Of a DNA stretch of 5,964 nt, positions 1 to 4,715 are shown piece by piece (position 1 is the first letter of the stretch; each line of letters starts with the position of its first letter). This DNA comes from Desulfobacteraceae bacterium (GTDB lineage Bacteria; Desulfobacterota; DSM-4660; Desulfatiglandales; Desulfatiglandaceae). The DNA lies in assembly GCA_013203065.1 (NCBI GenBank), contig JABMQV010000082.1, positions 1 to 5,964 of the forward strand. The letters run 5' to 3'. The notes under the pieces were generated by a model. The model was given only the letters and a program-made list of their open reading frames with translations. It was not told the origin of the DNA and ran no database searches. The translations under genes and the position numbers were made by a program.

Positions 1-992
1 AGGAGATCCTGAAAAAGGAGATCGACCTGCCCATTAAACGGATGGAATATCAGGAGGCAATGGACCGGTTCGGTACGGACAGACCGGACACACGTTTCGG
101 TATGGAGCTGAAAGACCTGACCGACGTCGCCGAAAGGTCTGGTTTCAGGGTCTTTAAGGGAGCCATAGCATCCGGCGGAGTGGTCAAGGGAATCAACGTG
201 AAAAAGGGTGCTGATTTTTTTTCGAGAAAAATTCTGGATGAACTGTCCCAAACTGTTGTCGAACACGGTGGGAAGGGATTGGCCTGGGTCAAGGTAAAAG
301 AAAAGGGATGGCAGTCTTCCTTGACCAAATTTTTCAAAGAGGAGGAAAAGACGGCACTCAATGAGAGAATGGATGCCCGGCCGGGAGACTTGATCCTGAT
401 CATGGCGGACAACCCCAGGGTCGCAAACGAAGTCCTGGGGGTGTTGCGGTTAGATGTGGCACGGCGGTTGGATCTCCTGCCCAATGACATCTATGCGTTT
501 GTATGGATCACCAGATTTCCTTTGCTGGCGTATGACGATAAAGAAGACCGTCTCCAAGCGGTTCACCACCCCTTTACTTCTCCTGTGGAGAAAGACCTAC
601 ATCTGCTCGACCAACAACCCGAGAAGACAAGGGCAAGATCCTACGACTTGGTGCTAAACGGAGCAGAGATCGGTGGCGGGAGCATCAGGATCCACGACAT
701 CGTGCTTCAAAAAAAGATGTTCCATATCCTGGGTGTGACGCCTGAGGAGGCCAATTCAAAATTTGGATTTCTCTTGGAGGCCCTCAAATATGGGGCCCCT
801 CCCCACGGGGGTATGGCCCTGGGATTTGACCGTCTGGTGGCCATAATGGCCGGAGTCGGGTCAATCCGGGAGACCATTGCCTTCCCCAAAACAACCAGCG
901 CGACCTGCCCGCTCACAGATGCCCCGTCCCGGGTGGCCAGGGACCAGCTTGAGGAATTGGGGCTAGTTTTGGCTCCGGAATCAGGTAGCTGA
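1..992 (+). CDS. aspS: Aspartyl-tRNA synthetase, C-terminal part (5' end outside window)
   Basis: This is the C-terminal 329 residues of aspartyl-tRNA synthetase, the cytoplasmic class II enzyme that charges tRNA-Asp with aspartate. The reading frame is open from position 3, so the ATG at 42 is internal. The family is about 590 residues long, so roughly the first 260 (anticodon-binding domain and class II motifs 1 and 2) are missing. Visible landmarks are the family signature EAMDRFGTDRPD near 57-92, the bacterial-type GAD insertion domain from about 150 to 500, HHPFTSP at 564-584, the aspartyl-adenylate pocket GAEIGGGSIRIH at 660-695, and class II motif 3, GMALGFDR, at 810-833, whose Arg contacts ATP. 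The typical IAFPKTTSATCPLTDAPS tail follows. The frame is intact and ends with TGA. Whether the enzyme also charges tRNA-Asn cannot be judged, because the anticodon-binding domain is absent. It is a housekeeping gene, apparently separate from the sulfur genes downstream. Confidence 0.97.
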   Translation, partial: EILKKEIDLPIKRMEYQEAMDRFGTDRPDTRFGMELKDLTDVAERSGFRVFKGAIASGGVVKGINVKKGADFFSRKILDELSQTVVEHGGKGLAWVKVKEKGWQSSLTKFFKEEEKTALNERMDARPGDLILIMADNPRVANEVLGVLRLDVARRLDLLPNDIYAFVWITRFPLLAYDDKEDRLQAVHHPFTSPVEKDLHLLDQQPEKTRARSYDLVLNGAEIGGGSIRIHDIVLQKKMFHILGVTPEEANSKFGFLLEALKYGAPPHGGMALGFDRLVAIMAGVGSIRETIAFPKTTSATCPLTDAPSRVARDQLEELGLVLAPESGS

Positions 993-1015
993 ACATGATT
1001 TTTCATCCATCAACC

Positions 1016-1034
1016 GGGCCCTTGAGGCCTTTTT
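1016..1034 (+). terminator. Possible weak intrinsic terminator after aspS
   Basis: GGGCC (1016-1020) can pair with GGCCT (1026-1030), with one G-U pair at the base and a 5-base loop. Five T residues (1030-1034) overlap and follow the stem. The stem is only 4-5 bp, so this is a weak candidate. Its place 24 bases after the aspS stop codon is right for a terminator separating aspS from the aldolase gene. Confidence 0.4.
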
Positions 1035-1104
1035 GTCCTGTTGGGTGAAGGATTAGAACACGGGTGACTGCCCCTTGGGGATGGGGCCAAGAAAGGAGAA
1101 TTCG
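1035..1104 (+). promoter_or_regulatory. Leader of the aldolase gene with Shine-Dalgarno site
   Basis: AAAGGAG at 1092-1098 lies 6 bases before the ATG at 1105 and fixes that codon as the start. A small hairpin is possible just upstream: GCCCC (1070-1074) with GGGGC (1083-1087), or CCCC/GGGG around TT at 1071-1080. If the aldolase starts a new transcript its promoter should lie here. I see no convincing -35/-10 pair or sigma-54 element, so no promoter is called. Confidence 0.4.
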
Positions 1105-2010
1105 ATGGCAAAAACTATTTCCCTGGAGGGGTGTTTCCCCCCTATTCCCACTCCCTTTGATGCCGATGGGAGGGTAGATCATGACCGGTTGGCGCTCAAT
1201 CTTGAAAAATGGCAGGACACACCCCTCACCGGGTTTGCGGTCCTCGGATCCAATGGTGAAGCGGTGATGCTCAAGGCCGAGGAAAAAATCGAGACCTGGA
1301 GGACCTCAGGGCAGGCCATTGACTCGGATCATCTCTTTATTGCCGGTACGGGATGCGAATCAACCGTGGAAACCCTCGATCTTACGGAGAAGGCTGGGGA
1401 GCTGGGAGCGGATGCCGCCATGGTCGTAACCCCGCATTACTACAAGCCACGGATGGATCACACGGCCCTGTTCAATCACTATAGCAGGGTTGCCGATGGA
1501 TCACCCATTCCGATCATCCTTTACAATGTCCCTGCCTTTACGGGCATCGACCTGGGTGCGGAAATCATTGTGGAACTATCCCGTCATCCAAATATCATTG
1601 GGCTAAAGGAGAGTTCTGGGAACGTCGTAAAGATAGGACAGGTGGTCGGCAGTGCTGACCATACCTTCCAGGTATTGGCGGGTTCAGGGAGCTTCTTGCT
1701 TCCGGCATTGACGGTGGGGGCAAGAGGTTGTGTCGCGGCCCTGGCAGCCGTAGCCCCTCACGCCTTGGCTGAACTCATGGAGAGTTTTCACAAAGGGGAG
1801 ATGGAAACGGCCCGGGAAATCCAACTCAGACTTATCCCGCCAAATGCGGCCGTGACCACCCGGTTTGGTATCCCGGGACTAAAGGCTGCTCTCGATCTGA
1901 TCGGCATGTACGGAGGACCGGTGAGGGGTCCCCTGCTTCCCCTTGACAGGGATCAAGAATCGGAACTGCGAAGCACCCTGGAAAAGGCAGGTATCCTGTC
2001 TCTGTCCTGA
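1105..2010 (+). CDS. DHDPS/NAL-superfamily class I aldolase, 4-hydroxy-2-oxoglutarate aldolase-like
   Basis: A 301-residue cytoplasmic TIM-barrel aldolase of the dihydrodipicolinate synthase/N-acetylneuraminate lyase superfamily, complete and of normal length. The Schiff-base lysine is K168 in IIGLKESSGN and the catalytic tyrosine is Y140 in ILYNVPAFTG. Two DapA hallmarks are missing. The TTGE active-site motif is GSNGE (48-52), and the Arg of YNVPSRTG that binds the aspartate-semialdehyde carboxylate is Phe145. From memory, many stretches match mitochondrial 4-hydroxy-2-oxoglutarate aldolase (HOGA1): GFAVLGSNGE, AGTGCEST, GADAAMVVTPHYY, PNAAVTTRFGIPGLK and YGGP. HOGA splits 4-hydroxy-2-oxoglutarate into pyruvate and glyoxylate. 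I infer a pyruvate-forming 2-oxo acid aldolase; lysine biosynthesis is unlikely. A TTG at 1075 in frame is a possible upstream start, but the ATG at 1105 has the proper ribosome site. The next gene begins 51 bases later, so co-transcription is possible, though no metabolic link to sulfur is evident. An automatic annotation might read dapA. Confidence 0.9.
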   Translation: MAKTISLEGCFPPIPTPFDADGRVDHDRLALNLEKWQDTPLTGFAVLGSNGEAVMLKAEEKIETWRTSGQAIDSDHLFIAGTGCESTVETLDLTEKAGELGADAAMVVTPHYYKPRMDHTALFNHYSRVADGSPIPIILYNVPAFTGIDLGAEIIVELSRHPNIIGLKESSGNVVKIGQVVGSADHTFQVLAGSGSFLLPALTVGARGCVAALAAVAPHALAELMESFHKGEMETAREIQLRLIPPNAAVTTRFGIPGLKAALDLIGMYGGPVRGPLLPLDRDQESELRSTLEKAGILSLS

Positions 2011-2033
2011 TCACCTGCCCCATCATTATTTTT
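1986..2033 (+). other. Hairpin overlapping the aldolase stop codon, followed by T-run
   Basis: GGCAGGT (1986-1992) pairs perfectly with ACCTGCC (2013-2019). Allowing one bulged C at 2012, three more pairs (ATC with GAT) extend the stem to 10 bp around a 13-base loop. The TGA stop (2008-2010) lies inside. Five T residues at 2029-2033 come 9 bases after the stem, too far for a standard intrinsic terminator. It could be an attenuating or mRNA-stabilising element between the aldolase and dioxygenase genes, or chance. Confidence 0.3.
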
Positions 2034-2050
2034 GCGGGCCACGAGACTTG

Positions 2051-2064
2051 AGGAGGTGTCTATG
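2051..2064 (+). promoter_or_regulatory. Strong ribosome binding site deciding the dioxygenase start
   Basis: AGGAGGTG at 2051-2058 is an almost perfect anti-16S match. It ends 3 bases before the ATG at 2062, with a 5-base gap from the core AGGAGG. Starting here also puts the charged n-region and hydrophobic core of the signal peptide at the very N-terminus. The in-frame TTG at 2032 would add ten residues in front of the signal and has no such site. Confidence 0.75.
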
Positions 2065-4110
2065 AAATTTAGGATTCCACGAATGTTGATGCTTCTATTC
2101 GCCTTTTCGTGCTTACAGGTTTCATCGGTGGAGGGCGGAGATCTCCCCAGGGACGAAGAAGCCAGTTCTCATGGTCACGAGGCAACATCACACCAGGTGA
2201 TCGAAAAAATGGATTTACCCGACTATGTGTTTCGGCAATACGACCTTGGGGCGCTGTCGCATTTTTCCTATCTGATCGGAAGCGGCGGCAAGGCGATCAT
2301 CGTAGACCCGGATCGGGACATCCAGCGCTACTTGAAAGATGCACAAAAACTGGGACTTAAGATTGTGCACGTTTATCTCACCCATTCCCATGCCGATTTT
2401 GTTGCGGGCCATACGGAACTGAAGAAGGCAACCGGGGCCGACATTATCGTAAACAAGGACTCGGGTGCTCAATTCGAACACACGCCGGTCACTGATAACA
2501 GTGAATTCCGTTTTGGCAACGTTCGTGCCGTCATAAGGACAACCCCCGGTCATACCCCGGATGGAACTTGTTTGTATGTGTATTATCCGGCAAACAGCCC
2601 AGAACCGATGATGGTTTTGACGGGTGACACCCTCTTTATAGGGAGCGTTGGCAGGCCTGACCTGCTGGAGGGTTCTTATACCTCCGCCCAGCTGACCAGT
2701 ATGCTCTATGACGCCTGGAGAGACAAGCTGGCCAAGGTTCCCGATGACACCAAGATCTTTCCTGCACACGGCGCAGGGTCTCTCTGCGGTGCCCATCTCA
2801 GCGATGAACCCGTTTCCACATTTGGAGAACAGAAAAAATCAAACCCCTACCTTCAGCATAAGGATCGTTCAAGCTTTGTGATGACCGTTATCAGCGGGCT
2901 TCGAGAGCCGCCACAGTATTTCAGCCATAACGCAGCCATGAATCGAGCGGGACCTCCCCCCATCGACTGGGCAAAACAGATGCCTCCTCCTCTCACGCCG
3001 GAAGATGTTAATAATATGGTCAAAAAAGGTGACTGGATCATTGATGTGAGGGACAGTAGACAATTCGCCGCCGGGCATATCCCCGGCGCCATAAACATAA
3101 GCGTCCGGGGAAGGTTCGAGACCTGGGTGGGGATTATGGTACCGTGGGGTACGCCTATCATCCTCGTGGGACCGGATGCAGAAATTCGAGAGGCAGATTT
3201 TCGTCTCCACCGGATCGGGTATGACGAACCAAAAGGTTATCTCAAAGGGGGTATGGCTGCATGGAAACATGCAGGCCTTCCCGAGCAGCCGGTCACCCTG
3301 GTATCTCCCCCTTCCCTTTACAAACAGATGCAGGCAGGGACCGCACCCATTGTTGTAGACGTCAGGTTGCCAAAAGAGTGGATGGCGCTTCGCATCGGTG
3401 ATGTCCTGAATATGCCCCTTGATGAACTTTTTAGAGAGGCGAAGCGGCTGGATCCCGAAATGCCGGTCCTCATGGTGTGTAACTCAGCGTACCGGTCCAG
3501 CATGGCAGCCGGTATCATGCAGAAACTGGGTTTTAAGGACGTGCGCAATCTGGATGGCGGCGGTCAGGCCTGGATCGATGCGGGCCTTCCCACCTATGGT
3601 TCCACCGCCTCACAAAAGGTATCGACTCCCGGTGTTTATATTAATCTCCCAGAACGGATGAGTCCGGAAGACCTGGCAAAACGCCTCATGGACCTTCCCG
3701 GCACAATTGACGTGGTGGATATACGTCCTGCCTGGCAATTTTCCGAATTTCATATCCCTGGTTCCGTAAATGTGAAGGTCCAGGAGTTGCTTACAAATCC
3801 TGCCTACCGAAATGATCAGCGGCCGTTGATTATTGTCTGCAGGGATGGATATATTTCCGCAGCGGTTGGCGGCAGCCTGGTGCAGCTTTCAAAACGTCCG
3901 GTCCGTTTTTTGAGCGGAGGCGTTACACGTTACTATGATGAGATCATGCCCCCCAAAGGTATCATGAGTGATGGAAGGAACCCTGTGACTCCTGACACGC
4001 CCACTAGCTCCCGGAAGAAGTCCGTTGTGAGACCGCCGGCTTCCGAAAAATCGCTGGTTGTTCCTTCCAAGCCCGCCGCCAAGCGTCGGAGACCTAGCGC
4101 GGGTTGTTAG
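2062..4110 (+). CDS. Exported persulfide dioxygenase-type MBL protein with three rhodanese domains
   Basis: A 682-residue fusion. Residues 1-25 form a likely Sec signal peptide (KFRIPR, then a hydrophobic run 8-22), which predicts a periplasmic protein. Residues 55-265 are a metallo-beta-lactamase fold of the ETHE1/persulfide dioxygenase group, which oxidises the sulfane sulfur of glutathione persulfide to sulfite using mononuclear iron. It shows THSHADF (107-113), H164 in TPGHTPDG, D189 in GDTLFIGSVGRPDLL, and PAHGAGSLCG (234-243). Phe113 replaces the final His of HxHxDH, which argues against a dinuclear glyoxalase II. Rhodanese 1 (about 312-406) has no catalytic Cys (ILVGPDAE loop). Rhodanese 2 (about 415-511) has C473 in CNSAYRSS. 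Rhodanese 3 (about 533-630) has C593 in CRDGYIS. A basic, Pro/Ser-rich tail (634-682) ends in Cys. AGGAGG at 2051-2056 sets the ATG at 2062; a TTG at 2032 is less likely. The domain assignment is firm. The substrate and the relay to the downstream transporter are inference. Confidence 0.92.
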   Translation: MKFRIPRMLMLLFAFSCLQVSSVEGGDLPRDEEASSHGHEATSHQVIEKMDLPDYVFRQYDLGALSHFSYLIGSGGKAIIVDPDRDIQRYLKDAQKLGLKIVHVYLTHSHADFVAGHTELKKATGADIIVNKDSGAQFEHTPVTDNSEFRFGNVRAVIRTTPGHTPDGTCLYVYYPANSPEPMMVLTGDTLFIGSVGRPDLLEGSYTSAQLTSMLYDAWRDKLAKVPDDTKIFPAHGAGSLCGAHLSDEPVSTFGEQKKSNPYLQHKDRSSFVMTVISGLREPPQYFSHNAAMNRAGPPPIDWAKQMPPPLTPEDVNNMVKKGDWIIDVRDSRQFAAGHIPGAINISVRGRFETWVGIMVPWGTPIILVGPDAEIREADFRLHRIGYDEPKGYLKGGMAAWKHAGLPEQPVTLVSPPSLYKQMQAGTAPIVVDVRLPKEWMALRIGDVLNMPLDELFREAKRLDPEMPVLMVCNSAYRSSMAAGIMQKLGFKDVRNLDGGGQAWIDAGLPTYGSTASQKVSTPGVYINLPERMSPEDLAKRLMDLPGTIDVVDIRPAWQFSEFHIPGSVNVKVQELLTNPAYRNDQRPLIIVCRDGYISAAVGGSLVQLSKRPVRFLSGGVTRYYDEIMPPKGIMSDGRNPVTPDTPTSSRKKSVVRPPASEKSLVVPSKPAAKRRRPSAGC

Positions 4111-4134
4111 GGGGACGGGAGCCCCCTGCGTCCT
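4108..4134 (+). other. GC-rich intercistronic hairpin(s) between dioxygenase and transporter genes
   Basis: AGGGGG (4109-4114) pairs with CCCCCT (4122-4127) around a 7-base loop, starting inside the TAG stop codon (4108-4110). An alternative, mutually exclusive stem is GGACG (4113-4117) with CGTCC (4129-4133). No T-run follows, so it is not an intrinsic terminator. An RNA-stability or processing element that sets the dioxygenase to transporter ratio is possible. It sits 24 bases ahead of the transporter start codon. Confidence 0.35.
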
Positions 4135-4157
4135 AGAATCAGAAAGGGGTTATCTTT

Positions 4158-4715
4158 ATGGACGATTGTCGAGAACCGGACCTGAACGGTGATCCGACAA
4201 GAGAGAAAAGACCATACTGGTCGCCGTATGCAGCCGGCTTTGGCCTCGGAATCACGCTTCTCCTCTCCTATTGGTTTTTGGGGACCGGCCTGGGTGCCTC
4301 TGGGGCAATTGCACGATTTGCGGCCTGGGTCTGGCACCAAATGGTCCCTGATCATGTGGCCTCCTCGGCCTATTTTGGAAAGTGGTTTGCCCGGGGCGTA
4401 CCGCAAGTCATCAAGTACTACCTCTCATTTATGGCCATTGGGATCTTTGTGGGAGGATTGATCTCAGCCATGGGATCAGGGAGAGTGCAGCCTATGGTTG
4501 AAAGGGGGCCTCACATTTCTGCCAGCACCCGGCTCTGGCTGGCACTTGCAGGGGGAGTGCTGGCGGGATTTGCCGCCAGGCTCGCAAGGGGATGCACCTC
4601 CGGCCAGGCACTCACAGGGACCGGCATGCTTTTTACGGGCAGTGTGCTGTTTCTCGTTTTTATGTTTATCGGAGCGTATGTAGCGGCCTTTTTTGTAAGG
4701 AGGGAATGGTTATGA
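4158..4715 (+). CDS. YeeE/YedE-family (DUF395) sulfur transporter, first half-protein
   Basis: A 185-residue inner-membrane protein resembling one half of the YeeE/YedE (sulf_transp, TsuA) family; full-length members such as E. coli YeeE take up thiosulfate. A hydrophilic N-terminus (1-22) precedes four predicted membrane segments at about 25-44, 87-105, 126-142 and 157-180. The family motif GFAARLARGCTSGQALTG (137-154) contains C146, matching the conserved cysteine loop that contacts the sulfur substrate in TsuA-type proteins. Basic residues at both ends (TREKR, RREWL) put N- and C-termini in the cytoplasm. AAAGGGG at 4143-4149, 8 bases before the ATG, is a moderate ribosome site. The gene overlaps the next one by four bases, so the two proteins are probably made together as partners, as in split PmpA/PmpB-type pairs. 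Family assignment is well supported. The transported species (thiosulfate, sulfide or persulfide) is not shown by the sequence. Confidence 0.88.
   Translation: MDDCREPDLNGDPTREKRPYWSPYAAGFGLGITLLLSYWFLGTGLGASGAIARFAAWVWHQMVPDHVASSAYFGKWFARGVPQVIKYYLSFMAIGIFVGGLISAMGSGRVQPMVERGPHISASTRLWLALAGGVLAGFAARLARGCTSGQALTGTGMLFTGSVLFLVFMFIGAYVAAFFVRREWL
4697..4715 (+). promoter_or_regulatory. ATGA translational coupling with internal Shine-Dalgarno site
   Basis: AAGGAGG (4697-4703) lies inside the last codons of the first transporter gene. The ATG at 4712 shares ATGA with its TGA stop (4713-4715), with an 8-base gap from the ribosome site. Another ATG at 4706 is in the same frame but only 2 bases from the site, so 4712 is preferred. 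This arrangement favours coupled, near-equal synthesis of the two membrane proteins. Confidence 0.75.

Noticed and set aside
1075..1104. Upstream TTG start for the aldolase
   Set aside because: It would add ten residues before the conserved N-terminus and lacks a ribosome site, whereas the ATG at 1105 has AAAGGAG at proper spacing.
1035..1104. Sigma-70 promoter using TTG-rich hexamers and GATTAG/TTAGAA
   Set aside because: No pair of hexamers has both a reasonable match and 16-18 base spacing.
2032..2061. Upstream TTG start for the dioxygenase
   Set aside because: It would translate through the Shine-Dalgarno sequence and put charged residues before the signal peptide; the ATG at 2062 is far better.
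2095..2115. Lipoprotein lipobox at Cys17 of the exported dioxygenase
   Set aside because: The residues before Cys17 are A-F-S; Phe at -2 and Ala at -3 do not fit the usual L-(A/S)-(G/A)-C pattern, so signal peptidase I cleavage near VEG|G is favoured.
2215..2796. 193-codon open frame on the minus strand
   Set aside because: It lies wholly inside the MBL domain coding sequence, resembles no family I know, and is explained as a shadow of the codon bias of the real gene.
4592..4711. Longer N-terminus for the second YeeE protein from an ATG at 4592
   Set aside because: The extra 40 residues are read out of frame through the conserved GCTSG region of the first YeeE gene. The ATG at 4712 has a ribosome site and a typical ATGA overlap.
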